Source of the DNA: a virus
Virus record (IMG/VR): IMGVR_UViG_3300028840_001302
Span: 1-64,000 of that record
Direction: 5' to 3' (one strand)
DNA: 64,000 nt
Made by a program: the position numbers and the translations under genes
In this document: positions 8,036 to 16,559 of the stretch, piece after piece
Layout of the letters: each line of letters begins with the position of its first letter
How positions within the stretch are numbered: position 1 is the first letter of the stretch
Notes under the pieces: generated by a model
Told to the model about the DNA's origin: nothing
The model's database searches: none
What the model saw: the letters and a program-made list of their open reading frames with translations, nothing else

Positions 8036-8630
8036 GGCGATTAAGAAGAAGTGCGCGAACCCGAAATGCCGTAATACTTTTGAAGTCCCGTCCCGCTATG
8101 CTGGTCGTGCAGGAGCGAGAAAGTTTTGCAGTACGACTTGCTCCAATCGCGGGAATGCGAGAGTTTTAAAAGACCTCAAAACTCGATTTAAAGAAAAACT
8201 TAAGAAAAAGGGTAAGTGTCTTCTTTGGACCGGAGGTACAAACGGTTCCAAAGATGTCACCCATCGTTACGGTATTTTTAAAATTGGCAAGCAAAGAATT
8301 CTCGCCCATCGTTTTGCATATCAACTTGCGACAGGGAAAAAAGTTCCTAAGAATAAAATTCTCATACACACATGCCGTAATACTCTCTGCTGTAATCCGA
8401 AACATCTTAAGCTCGGAACGCATTCGGACTTCTCAGAAAAATCGAGACAGAAAGGCGCGAAGCATTGGAAGACTGACCTCACCGCTAAAGATGTTCGGTA
8501 TATGCGGAAGCGTTACAAAGATTCCGGAAATGATAGAGCGGAATGTGAAGCTTTGGCAGAAGAATACGGACTCAAATCTAACACGGTCTATTCTATTGTC
8601 CGTGGTTACTCGTGGAAATCAGTTAAGTAG
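7968..8630 (+). CDS. HNH endonuclease with N-terminal zinc finger
   Basis: 220 residues from GTG 7968 (AAAGGAG SD). Order: a Lys/Arg-rich start; a zinc finger CANPKC...KFCSTTC (about residues 29-58); an HNH_3-type nuclease core with LLWTGG, HRYGIFKIG, AHRFAYQLATG, IHTCRNTLCCNPKHLKLGT (about 84-150); and a C-terminal helix-turn-helix/NUMOD-like segment (LTAKDVRYMRKRY ... SNTVYSIVRGYSW). Homing-type phage HNH enzymes use this plan to recognise and cut DNA. It sits inside the operon without disrupting a neighbour, so it is a free-standing nuclease gene. Confidence 0.85.
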   Translation: MGKNGRGKYKRKKGKKYGRKKGKAIKKKCANPKCRNTFEVPSRYAGRAGARKFCSTTCSNRGNARVLKDLKTRFKEKLKKKGKCLLWTGGTNGSKDVTHRYGIFKIGKQRILAHRFAYQLATGKKVPKNKILIHTCRNTLCCNPKHLKLGTHSDFSEKSRQKGAKHWKTDLTAKDVRYMRKRYKDSGNDRAECEALAEEYGLKSNTVYSIVRGYSWKSVK

Positions 8631-8641
8631 GAGGGCTACTT

Positions 8642-9421
8642 GTGGAAGGATTATTTCCTGTTCATTTGACCGCAGAAAATCTCGATGATGCTTGGCATCA
8701 GACAGTTCGTTTGGCTTTAATGTTCGGCTATCGTTATAAAGTTGATAAAGGTTCTTACGAAGGTCAAGACCGCTATGAGTTCGATATGTTTACCGCGAGA
8801 ATTAAAAAACCATGCGGTCCTCCTCCGGCGTACTCGAACCTAGTTCCAATTATGCCCGAAGGCTCCGGACTTGAACCCCCGACCTCTATTGAATACGTCC
8901 GTGATACTTACTTCCCGGAATTTCTTTATATGGACTACAAAACCGAGAAGGAAGATTACCGATACGGGCAGAGGATTCTTGAATTCAATCAGGTCGAAGA
9001 AGTCGTTAAAAAATTCGCTCTTTATGGAGAGGGTAATAATCAGGGTACGATTGAAATTGGCAAGCCTGAAGATATCGTAAAGGTTGACCCTCCATGTTTA
9101 CGTTTAATTGATTGTCGGGTTCGTTATGGAAAATTACATTTTATCGTTTACTTCCGCTCATGGGATTTGTATGCTGGATTCCCGGCGAACTTAGGTGGTC
9201 TTGAACTTCTAAAACAAATGATGGTCGGAATGATTCGAGATTACCCCGGCAGCTTGCTACCGAATTTGGAGAACGGGGAAATCATAGCTGTGAGTAAAGG
9301 ACTTCACATTTATGAACAATACCTTGAATACGCCGAAGCCAGATGGAAAAGAACCAGAGAAGAACTCCGGGAAGAAGGTATCGAAAAAGCAAAAGAAATC
9401 CCCGGAATCCTCATCGGATAA
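8642..9421 (+). CDS. Thymidylate synthase-like enzyme
   Basis: 259 residues from GTG 8642. The ThyA core is visible: catalytic Cys152 in DPPC, phosphate Arg172 in FRSWD, the dUMP-binding Asn183 in GFPANLGG, and His222/Tyr224 in LHIY. These align with E. coli residues 146, 166, 177, 207 and 209. Keeping Asn rather than Asp at 183 points to dUMP rather than dCMP as substrate. The N-terminal half is short and divergent, close to archaeal-type or phage members. It makes dTMP, or possibly 5-hydroxymethyl-dUMP. Its SD is the extended TAGGAGGGCTAC at 8628-8639, repeated at two other genes (see findings). Confidence 0.8.
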   Translation: MEGLFPVHLTAENLDDAWHQTVRLALMFGYRYKVDKGSYEGQDRYEFDMFTARIKKPCGPPPAYSNLVPIMPEGSGLEPPTSIEYVRDTYFPEFLYMDYKTEKEDYRYGQRILEFNQVEEVVKKFALYGEGNNQGTIEIGKPEDIVKVDPPCLRLIDCRVRYGKLHFIVYFRSWDLYAGFPANLGGLELLKQMMVGMIRDYPGSLLPNLENGEIIAVSKGLHIYEQYLEYAEARWKRTREELREEGIEKAKEIPGILIG

Positions 9422-9644
9422 AGTCGAATTCACGGTCTGGACTTGCCTCACATTTAAAGAACTCCAACGGGAGAAGAATGATTCTCTCGAATTTCTTTGC
9501 GATAAATGGCGAAGGGATAGATGTGTAGCGGAGCAGAAGTGTTTTATCCCGTGGCATGGTCGGACCAAACCAGACTTTCGACAATGCAGAGAAATACCAC
9601 TTATTATGAAAGTGCCGAAGATTCAGCTTGAAAATCCGGATTAG
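9312..9644 (+). CDS. Cys-rich hypothetical protein overlapping the ThyA-like gene
   Basis: 110 residues. The ATG at 9312 lies 110 nt inside the ThyA-like gene and has AAAGGA ten bases upstream. The first 37 residues, in the overlap, are Lys/Ser/Pro-rich and probably disordered. The unique part has four cysteines, Trp/Arg-rich pieces (FLCDKWRRDRC, CFIPWHG) and could bind a metal. No in-frame start exists just after the overlap, which supports the long version. Last gene of the left operon before a strong terminator. Confidence 0.6.
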   Translation: MNNTLNTPKPDGKEPEKNSGKKVSKKQKKSPESSSDKVEFTVWTCLTFKELQREKNDSLEFLCDKWRRDRCVAEQKCFIPWHGRTKPDFRQCREIPLIMKVPKIQLENPD

Positions 9645-9671
9645 AGGTGTTAAAGTAAAATTAACCCAACG

Positions 9672-9689
9672 CTAGGGTAGCCCTCCTAG
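9672..9689 (+). promoter_or_regulatory. 3'-UTR hairpin with anti-Shine-Dalgarno loop
   Basis: CTAGG (9672-9676) and CCTAG (9685-9689) enclose the 8-nt loop GTAGCCCT. The stretch GTAGCCCTCCTA (9677-9688 region) is the exact complement of the ThyA-like gene's RBS TAGGAGGGCTAC about 1 kb upstream in the same operon. It lies directly before the operon terminator. Confidence 0.5.
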
Positions 9690-9696
9690 TCGGGAG

Positions 9697-9735
9697 CCGT
9701 GAATCCGGATTATTTCGGGTTCACGGTTTTATTTT
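9697..9735 (+). terminator. Rho-independent terminator of the left operon
   Basis: Stem CCGTGAATCCG (9697-9707) pairs with CGGGTTCACGG (9716-9726), 11 bp with one G-U, followed by TTTTATTTT. It closes the metabolic operon. Confidence 0.85.
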
Positions 9736-9750
9736 GTACGAAAGGAAAAT

Positions 9751-9936
9751 ATGGGTAAGAATATTAGAGTCACCCATACGAAGACCAATTATAGACGGAC
9801 ATGCGGGAGGTCCAAACTGTTCATCCGTTATTTCATTTGGGTAGATGGTAAGCTACATGGAGAGACCACAAATATAGACCATGCTAAGAAATTCGTGGAG
9901 GAAAACGGAGCAAAGTGGGAAGATGTTTTCAAGTAA
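9751..9936 (+). CDS. Small basic hypothetical protein
   Basis: 61 residues, ATG 9751 with GAAAGGAAAAT upstream. It reads as two to three beta strands plus a helix (FIRYFIWVDGK, then HAKKFVEENG), which could be a tiny nucleic-acid-binding fold. It lies alone between a terminator and a promoter; it may be translated from read-through. No family recognised. Confidence 0.6.
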   Translation: MGKNIRVTHTKTNYRRTCGRSKLFIRYFIWVDGKLHGETTNIDHAKKFVEENGAKWEDVFK

Positions 9937-9963
9937 AAAATACAAAAAATTTGAAATTGAGGC

Positions 9964-9991
9964 TTGTTAGAGATAGCCGCTCCTGTATAAT
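9964..9991 (+). promoter_or_regulatory. Sigma70-type promoter of the fibre cassette
   Basis: TTGTTA (9964-9969), 16 nt, TATAAT (9986-9991, in context CCTGTATAAT). It lies 34 nt before the SD and ATG of the fibre gene. Confidence 0.75.
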
Positions 9992-10024
9992 ACTGTAAAG
10001 GAACTCTAATACAGGAGAGGGCTT

Positions 10025-12652
10025 ATGAGTCAGCTAGGAGACCGGACCCAAGTAATTTTGGATACTGTACGGAATTTCGTGCAGGAATTGAACCGTGCCT
10101 GTCCGACTCTTAATCGAGCGAAGCTCGGTAATATGCTTTTTGTGGCGCAGGATGAGTTGGATAATGTCGCGCTTTTCTGGACAGACCCCGTTATAAGCCA
10201 AGCCTTAACTACTCCCCCTATCGAACCTCAAAATGAAGACCGCTACCTTCTTTCAAGTCCCGGAGATGCGGATACAGCTTGGGAAGGTCAAGTCAACGTC
10301 ATAGCAGAATGGCGGGTCTCAGGAAAAGACCAAACTCGCTCTGAGTGGAGATTTTGGCCTGTTCAACGTAGTAGTCTTATGTGGGTTAATGATGAAAGTC
10401 TTTTCTACGGTTACAACGGGGCAACATATTTCTCGCTCCAAACAACAGGAGCAAACGGGAATGTTTGGCAACAGCCAGTAATTACGGACGATGTTCTCGA
10501 CCCAACTCCACTTACACCTTCTGCCGGGGACCGTTATCTTATCAATGGAGTCGGTGCTGGTGCATGGGTTGGCAAGGATAACAATATCGCTGAGTGGGAC
10601 GGTACTGTTTGGCTCTATACTCCCCCGATTGAAGGTATGGTCACTTACGTTAAAGAAGATGCGCTTTTCTATTTCTACGATGGCGCGGCATGGGGGAATC
10701 TTTTCGATACAATAGTTACTTGGGTTCCTCCTGTAATTACAAAAAGTATTCTTGACCCGACTCCACTTACGCCATCGGCGGGGGACCGTTATTTGATTGA
10801 CGGGGTTGGTGCTGGCGCGTGGACGGGACATGACGATGAAATCGCGGAATGGGACGGAGATAATTGGGAGTACACCGCTCCGAGAAACGGGATGGTTACT
10901 TATGTAGATGATGAAGACCTTTTTTATATTTACGATGGTATGTGGCTCCAATGGCCTATCGCACCTCACGCTGTCACTCACGAAAATGGTGGGACTGATG
11001 AGATAGATGTCGCGGGTCTTTCCGGGCAACTCGCAGACCCGCAGATTCCACTTCCTCACGCTCCGACACATGAAAAAGATGGAACGGATGAAATCGAAAC
11101 CATGCTGGTTGATGAAGAGCCTATGGGATTCCCCGATTCATCTGATAATTATACGACTATTTCATGGAATGATGGTACTCAAGAATTTACTATTGCTCCT
11201 GTAGGTGCTGATTTTGATATTTGGGTAAAAAGTAAAAAATTTACTAAAAATGCTCCTGAAGTAGTTGATATTTCCGGGGTAATAGCAGAGGGGGTATGGT
11301 TCTTTTATTATGACGATACCGGAACTTTGATTGGCTCTCAGACCCCGTGGGACTTAACTCAACATGCCCCTGTTTCCTACATCCAATGGGACTCGACTAA
11401 TTCTATAGCCATATTTTTTGCAGATGAGCGGCATGGTTTGGTTATGGATTATGAAACGCATAAATATCTGCATTTTGGTTTTGGGACTCAGTGGAGAAGC
11501 GGTCTAACACTCACACCGAAAACTACACCTATTCCGGGCAGCGGTAATCTCGATGCTGACGCTGAAGTTGAACTTGAAGATGGGTATATTCTCGATGAAG
11601 ATTTAGAAATTAATATCCGTGATTCCGGTTCCGGGAGCTTCGTGCAGGATATAAGACCGATTGCCCAACTTCCAGTATATTATCGTGATGGCGCGGCGGG
11701 TAATTGGAGGAAGAAACCAGCAAATAATTTCCCGCTTATAGAAGCGGCTTATGTAGGGACAGGAACCCGTATTCATTGGAATGACCCGGATGGTGGTGGT
11801 ATAGGTATATGGGATTTCACGGAACTTCCTAATGGCGATTATATGAATCTTTGGCTCATTGGTACTAATGATATTTTTGAGCCTTTGGTTATTATTTGCG
11901 GTCAGGCTGATTACAATACATTACTTGGGGCAGAATTAGCTGATATAAGTGAAATAGCGTGGGGGCAAATTCCGTTTCAAGAAATTAAAATCCTTTACAA
12001 GCTGATTTTTGAAACGGCTAATGGTTTCAGTAATTCGCCAAAAGCAAGATTAGTAGAGGTAATTGATTACAGAGAAATACAGACGGGAGGTACTACGGGA
12101 GGTACTTCGCCAACGGTACACAACTCACTTTCAGGACGCGCCGACACAGGAGCGCACCCCGCAGCCGCAGTAGCCCCGGATGTAACTAACTTCAATAATC
12201 GCTTAACTGCAACCGAAGATGATGTTCAAAAAGCTCTCGATGTTCTCGATGATTACCCCTTCGGATTAAATTTACAACAGGCATCGAGTGATGCTTTAAG
12301 TACGCATACAGGTGATACTAATTACCAAACTAAAGTAAGCATTACGACACCCGTAATCCCGGCAGGGACTTACCGTGTCAATTACTATTTTGAGTGGACA
12401 CATTCAGATGAAGCGGCGGGGAAAGAGATGAAGGCGAGAGTACGACAAGATGCAGGGGGTACGCCCGTTGACCTTGCCGAAGTTATTTTATTACCGAGAC
12501 GTGCAAATGTGGGTTTCTATCCTGCTTCCGGATTTGCGTATGTTACCTTAACAAATGCCGCGCACACATTTGACCTTGATTATGGAGTCAATGATGCCGG
12601 GGAAACCGCGAGTATTAGACGTGCAAGACTCGAACTATGGAGGGTTGGCTAA
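10025..12652 (+). CDS. Tail fibre / receptor-binding protein with DUF2793-like repeats
   Basis: 875 residues. After a helical start there are three tandem repeats (about residues 50-305) resembling DUF2793: each has DRYL, a Gly/Ala turn, AEW, a WLY/WEY strand and an LFYxYxGxxW end. Two HAxTHxxxGTDEI motifs follow (near 318 and 344), a repeat common in phage fibres. The middle is beta-rich. The last 120 residues (from about 755) form a beta-sandwich-like tip with PAGTYRVNYYFEW. The position, with its own promoter and far from the tail module, suggests a fibre cassette. The ATG has an AGGAGAGGGCTT SD. Confidence 0.75.
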   Translation: MSQLGDRTQVILDTVRNFVQELNRACPTLNRAKLGNMLFVAQDELDNVALFWTDPVISQALTTPPIEPQNEDRYLLSSPGDADTAWEGQVNVIAEWRVSGKDQTRSEWRFWPVQRSSLMWVNDESLFYGYNGATYFSLQTTGANGNVWQQPVITDDVLDPTPLTPSAGDRYLINGVGAGAWVGKDNNIAEWDGTVWLYTPPIEGMVTYVKEDALFYFYDGAAWGNLFDTIVTWVPPVITKSILDPTPLTPSAGDRYLIDGVGAGAWTGHDDEIAEWDGDNWEYTAPRNGMVTYVDDEDLFYIYDGMWLQWPIAPHAVTHENGGTDEIDVAGLSGQLADPQIPLPHAPTHEKDGTDEIETMLVDEEPMGFPDSSDNYTTISWNDGTQEFTIAPVGADFDIWVKSKKFTKNAPEVVDISGVIAEGVWFFYYDDTGTLIGSQTPWDLTQHAPVSYIQWDSTNSIAIFFADERHGLVMDYETHKYLHFGFGTQWRSGLTLTPKTTPIPGSGNLDADAEVELEDGYILDEDLEINIRDSGSGSFVQDIRPIAQLPVYYRDGAAGNWRKKPANNFPLIEAAYVGTGTRIHWNDPDGGGIGIWDFTELPNGDYMNLWLIGTNDIFEPLVIICGQADYNTLLGAELADISEIAWGQIPFQEIKILYKLIFETANGFSNSPKARLVEVIDYREIQTGGTTGGTSPTVHNSLSGRADTGAHPAAAVAPDVTNFNNRLTATEDDVQKALDVLDDYPFGLNLQQASSDALSTHTGDTNYQTKVSITTPVIPAGTYRVNYYFEWTHSDEAAGKEMKARVRQDAGGTPVDLAEVILLPRRANVGFYPASGFAYVTLTNAAHTFDLDYGVNDAGETASIRRARLELWRVG
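10175..10950 (+). repeat. Three tandem DUF2793-like coding repeats
   Basis: Units begin near 10175, 10470 and 10725. The second and third are clearly similar at DNA level, for example CCACTTAC and GGGGACCGTTAT around 10505-10530 and 10757-10785. The first is more diverged. Confidence 0.6.
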
Positions 12653-13497
12653 TGCCTATTACTAAATACACGAAAGATATTGAAAACACAGAACATTTTA
12701 AAAATGGGAGAGTTAATACTTCCAAGCTTCGCAATGAAATACATTCGGGGAATAGTGGCATTAATATTCAACTCTCTCATATAACAACCGTGGGGACGGT
12801 CTTGGATGCGTACTTTAAAGATGCTCTTCCCGCTGAAGAGGAAGCGGCTTTTCATGCAGTATGTTTAGCGCATGACGGGGAACCTGATTCAGATGCCTCA
12901 ATTCAACTTGTACGTCTCGTGCATGAGGATTCCCTTGACCCCTCTACAACGAATACACGACTTGAGGGTTTCGAGATAACGATTCCCGCAGGGGAAACGG
13001 GACACTTAGATATATCCTTCCCGTATCCCGTTGATTTAGAAAGCGGGGAAGGATTCGTACCAGCGGCAAAGGCCGGGGATGTAATGGATTTTTATGTTGC
13101 CCCGGATTCACCTATAGGAGTTCTGACCGCAAACGCGGATGCGGGACAAAATAAAATCATGCTTCCAGTTGAATCCCTTCCGTACATTAAACCGGGATTC
13201 GATTTAAGAATAGGCACTCCCACGGATACCCTGCATGAAGTTGCGGAAGTGAATTACGTTACCGGGGAAGTGACCCTCCGTTCTAATCTCGCAACGGCAA
13301 AGTCAGCCGGGGATGCGGCACTTCGCACAGTTGTTTACGCCCGGAACATTCTTCTCGAAGCAAATGAAGTCCTTTCAATTGGAGGACAGATTTTCGGTTC
13401 CGCGAGTATTCCTCCAAATACTACTTTGCGTGTCGTGTATGTAAACAATGACTCTCAACAAAAGACTATTCGATTCAGACTTGTTTATAAATACTAA
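12652..13497 (+). CDS. Virion-associated hypothetical protein (fibre accessory)
   Basis: 281 residues. ATG 12652 overlaps the fibre stop (TAATG), and GGAGGG precedes it. Rich in beta strands, with Ile/Val-Thr-Gly turns. The C-terminal segment (RNILLEANEVLSIGG ... NTTLRVVYVNN) has the alternating pattern of phage structural proteins. Translational coupling to the fibre gene suggests it attaches to, caps or folds that fibre. No named family. Confidence 0.6.
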   Translation: MPITKYTKDIENTEHFKNGRVNTSKLRNEIHSGNSGINIQLSHITTVGTVLDAYFKDALPAEEEAAFHAVCLAHDGEPDSDASIQLVRLVHEDSLDPSTTNTRLEGFEITIPAGETGHLDISFPYPVDLESGEGFVPAAKAGDVMDFYVAPDSPIGVLTANADAGQNKIMLPVESLPYIKPGFDLRIGTPTDTLHEVAEVNYVTGEVTLRSNLATAKSAGDAALRTVVYARNILLEANEVLSIGGQIFGSASIPPNTTLRVVYVNNDSQQKTIRFRLVYKY

Positions 13498-14048
13498 TGG
13501 CACTCCAACGAGACATTACCGGAGCTATCGGTCTCTCCATGACGAAATCAAATGGGTTGTGGGGATATTTCGGGAAGGCCGTTAGATTTTTTACAGGGGG
13601 TCCGTGGAATCACGCTTTTGTTGTAGCCAATGTGAATTCTTTTTTCGGAGCTACAATAATCGAAGCGAGTGAACGCGGAACAGGAATATCAGTTCTTTCA
13701 AAGTATTTTTCCAGTGAGTATGATTTCCAACTTTGGATGCCGCAGACTGATAAAGCTACCCGACTCTCCGCGCTCGAATACACAAAAATATTAATAGGTA
13801 AGAAATATGGGTATCTCCAATGCGTAGGATTTATCCCGATGTGGCTCATTAAAAAAATCACTTTGCAAAATGTGAACAATCCTTTCGGGTCTGGAGTTAT
13901 TTGCAGCGAATTAGTATTAAAATACATCCAAGCTCTCGCCCTAAATCCCGCATACAATAAACTCGACAGGAATTCTTTCTCACCCAATGATTTGTATAGA
14001 TTAATGAAATACTCCACGGACTTCAAACCAATCACTCCTGTAATTTAA
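13497..14048 (+). CDS. YiiX/YebB-like permuted papain-fold hydrolase
   Basis: 183 residues. PWNHAFVV supplies a catalytic His and SGVICSELV the Cys, in the circularly permuted order (His before Cys) of the YiiX/YebB branch of NlpC/P60-type enzymes. An IIEAS segment lies between. These enzymes act on amide or ester bonds in cell-wall peptides or lipids. In this cassette it could help local cell-envelope entry or be a lysis enzyme; neither is proven. Start ATG overlaps the previous stop (TAATG). Confidence 0.65.
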   Translation: MALQRDITGAIGLSMTKSNGLWGYFGKAVRFFTGGPWNHAFVVANVNSFFGATIIEASERGTGISVLSKYFSSEYDFQLWMPQTDKATRLSALEYTKILIGKKYGYLQCVGFIPMWLIKKITLQNVNNPFGSGVICSELVLKYIQALALNPAYNKLDRNSFSPNDLYRLMKYSTDFKPITPVI

Positions 14049-14083
14049 TTTCTTTTCTCAACTTTATCTTGATTTTTCCCGGT

Positions 14084-14089
14084 TATAAT
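14084..14089 (+). promoter_or_regulatory. Promoter-like TATAAT before the ribonucleotide reductase
   Basis: Perfect TATAAT in context TTCCCGGTTATAAT, about 46 nt before the gene, with no good -35. The same context occurs at 2225-2239. No cobalamin riboswitch is visible in the 86-nt leader. Confidence 0.4.
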
Positions 14090-14134
14090 TATAAGACAAG
14101 AAATCTTTAAACGAAAATTGTACGGGAGGGTTAC

Positions 14135-16489
14135 ATGGTATATTCACCTCAAGCTTTGTTCATCCATGAGCTACATTATCAGGCGAGAGATAATAAATCG
14201 CAGTTAGTAGAAAAATCTCCGTCCGATGTTTTTAACCGAATAGGTAATGCTTATCTCAAACACGGCGTACCGAAAAAAATAATTAAATCATTCAAGGAAC
14301 TTTCTGCCGACCAGATAGCCGTTCTCTCTTCACCCATCTATTATAATCTCGGTATCACAGAAAATCCGATTCTCGCGGCTTGCTTCGTTTCGGATTTAAA
14401 AGATAGCATGGTAGATATCGGAAAGACATGGGCGACCTGTCTTTTGATTTTTAAAGCGGGTGCGGGAGTTGGTATTCCTATATGGCACTTGCGTCCCGAA
14501 GGCGCGAGTCTCGGTGACGGAGGTTTGGAAATAGCAGGACCGTCCGGTTCTTCCGGACCGAATAGTTTTATGACCGCTTATCATAACGCCGGGGATATCG
14601 TAATGGCGGCGGGAAAAAGACGTGCAGCCATTCTTTGCTCGATGATGTGTTGGCATCCGGACGTGGAAAAGTTCATTTCCATTAAAGCTCCGGGTCCGAA
14701 CAGGGACAAATACACTAATATGAATCTTTCCGTTTTATGTACGGATGAGTTCATGCGAAAAGTTAGAGAGAAAGCGGAGTGGAATCTTGCATGGGAAGAT
14801 AAGATTTGGAGTACGACTCGTGCAGACCTCCTACTTAAAAAAATGGCGCATCATGCGTGGCAAACCGGAGACCCCGGAATACTTTTTTATGACCGTATTA
14901 ATATGGATAACTTTGCCCCGCAACTTGGACCGATGGACACGACCAATCCATGCGGGGAGCAACCGCAGAATCCAAACACGTCCTGCAATCTGGTCGCAAA
15001 TAATCTCTACGCAATGTTTAAGAAATATGAAATCCGAAAAGAAGCACATCGGAAAGAAGCGATAAGGAAACGAGTCAACGAAAGCGTGAAAGTATTAATG
15101 CCTCTCGCTAATGCGAATGTTGACCTCTCACATTATCCGACACCGGAGTTCACGGAAAATTCTCGTTATATGCGTAACACTGGTGTCGGCCTTCTCGGTT
15201 TCGCGGAGGGGTTGGCTCATCTCGGAATTCCTTACGCTTCGGAAAAGGGTCGTGATATCGCAATGGCGGTCATGGAAGAAATTACACTCGCGGCTTATGA
15301 ATGGAGTCTTGAGGAATCGAAGAAGTCCGGACCCGCTCCGTGCTTTGAAGATATTCAAGGTCAGGATGCCTTTCAAAAAATTATGAATCGTTATCTCGAA
15401 CATGCGAAGGAACAAAACAAACGTACCGCTGGTCAGATTGGTCACGTTGAAAGATGGGAAGCGATTATCAAGGAAGCGGAGAAAGGACACTACCCCCGGA
15501 ATGCAAGTGTCTCTACTATTGCACCGAATGGAAATACAGGAGTCGCTTTCGATGCGTGGACCGGGGGAGCGGAACCGATTTACGCTCTCCATTACGAGCG
15601 CAGTATTCGTGAGAGAGAATTAAACCAAACGAAGAAAATAGTTCTGACCGACCCTGAATTTCTCGCGGCATTAAAAGAACGCGGAATAAATTTACCTATA
15701 GAGACAATCGTGGAAGCGAAGGGACGTGCCGGAGGACTTCCGATACCGGAAGATTTAAAAGAAATTTTCGCTACCTCACATGAGATTCATTGGAAGGACC
15801 GTGTGAACATGCAAGCGGCCTTCCAACTTTTCTGCACCTCCGGTATTTCTGGAACTGTGAATTGTCCGGAGGAAACCACGGAAGAAGACGTGATGCAGAT
15901 TTATCAATACGCTCACGAAAAAGGTTGTAAGGGAATCACAATCTTTCGTGACAATTGTATGGTGCGCGGAATTCTCGATGCAGCCGGGAGGAGACAGGAA
16001 CTTCCTAAATACAAACGCCCACCTATTCTTCATGGCATGACATTGAAAGCAAAACTTTACGGGGAAGCGGGACACCGTAATGCTTACATCACTATTAATA
16101 GTGACTCCTATGGTCGGCCTGTCGAAGCTTTTATTCAGGTCGGTAATTCCGGTAGCACAGAAAATGCGGCGAATCAAGCAACCGGAAGAATGATATCCGG
16201 TGGTCTTCAGATGGGAGTCCCGGTTGAGAATGTAATTAAATCGCATCTAGGTATCCGTAGCGCGGAGAACGGAAGGGTGATGCTTGATAACACGGATAAA
16301 AAACCAGTTGCGGTATCGTCTATGCAGGATTTGATAGCGCAATTTTTAAGAAGGCAATTTGTTGATAAAGTGGAAATCACTCTCGAAGACGGGGGTATGG
16401 AATGCCCGATGTGTAAACACCTTACCTTGATTGATAGAGGTGACGGTTGCCCTGAATGTAGCCATTGTGATTTTAAGAGTTGCTTGTAA
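14135..16489 (+). CDS. nrdJ: Class II (adenosylcobalamin-type) ribonucleotide reductase
   Basis: 784 residues. Converts ribonucleotides to deoxyribonucleotides for phage DNA synthesis. Signatures: NPILAACFV with the first redox Cys; GAGVGIPIWHLRP; NPCGEQPQ carrying the thiyl-radical Cys and Glu; NASVSTIAPNGNTG; and FCTSGISGTVNCPEETTEEDV. The C terminus has paired cysteines (CPMC ... CPECSHCDFKSC) acting as redox shuttle and zinc site. There is no N-terminal ATP-cone, so allosteric activity control may be reduced. No small-subunit or activase gene is adjacent, in line with class II, which uses coenzyme B12 from the host. Own TATAAT-containing leader and GGGAGGG SD. Confidence 0.88.
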   Translation: MVYSPQALFIHELHYQARDNKSQLVEKSPSDVFNRIGNAYLKHGVPKKIIKSFKELSADQIAVLSSPIYYNLGITENPILAACFVSDLKDSMVDIGKTWATCLLIFKAGAGVGIPIWHLRPEGASLGDGGLEIAGPSGSSGPNSFMTAYHNAGDIVMAAGKRRAAILCSMMCWHPDVEKFISIKAPGPNRDKYTNMNLSVLCTDEFMRKVREKAEWNLAWEDKIWSTTRADLLLKKMAHHAWQTGDPGILFYDRINMDNFAPQLGPMDTTNPCGEQPQNPNTSCNLVANNLYAMFKKYEIRKEAHRKEAIRKRVNESVKVLMPLANANVDLSHYPTPEFTENSRYMRNTGVGLLGFAEGLAHLGIPYASEKGRDIAMAVMEEITLAAYEWSLEESKKSGPAPCFEDIQGQDAFQKIMNRYLEHAKEQNKRTAGQIGHVERWEAIIKEAEKGHYPRNASVSTIAPNGNTGVAFDAWTGGAEPIYALHYERSIRERELNQTKKIVLTDPEFLAALKERGINLPIETIVEAKGRAGGLPIPEDLKEIFATSHEIHWKDRVNMQAAFQLFCTSGISGTVNCPEETTEEDVMQIYQYAHEKGCKGITIFRDNCMVRGILDAAGRRQELPKYKRPPILHGMTLKAKLYGEAGHRNAYITINSDSYGRPVEAFIQVGNSGSTENAANQATGRMISGGLQMGVPVENVIKSHLGIRSAENGRVMLDNTDKKPVAVSSMQDLIAQFLRRQFVDKVEITLEDGGMECPMCKHLTLIDRGDGCPECSHCDFKSCL

Positions 16490-16511
16490 ATTATTTCGTT
16501 CAAAATATGTC

Positions 16512-16540
16512 TTGATATACTGAACGTCACATGATAAACT
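16512..16540 (+). promoter_or_regulatory. Possible promoter of the packaging operon
   Basis: TTGATA (16512-16517), 17 nt, TAAACT (16535-16540; four of six). It lies just before the SD of the first packaging-region gene, in the only gap here. Confidence 0.45.
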
Positions 16541-16559
16541 CAAATCGGAGGATAAAAAT

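Noticed and set aside
10319-11071. 250-residue open frame on the - strand
   Set aside because: Antisense to the fibre gene, with no SD and no sensible protein features.
13497-14048. Calling this gene the endolysin
   Set aside because: The fold is YiiX-like, but it is far from the holin-like gene and coupled to a fibre gene; a lysis role is not supported. No other endolysin is recognisable in the window.
14049-14134. Cobalamin riboswitch before the class II ribonucleotide reductase
   Set aside because: The leader is only 86 nt, AT-rich, and lacks a B12-box or multi-stem fold.
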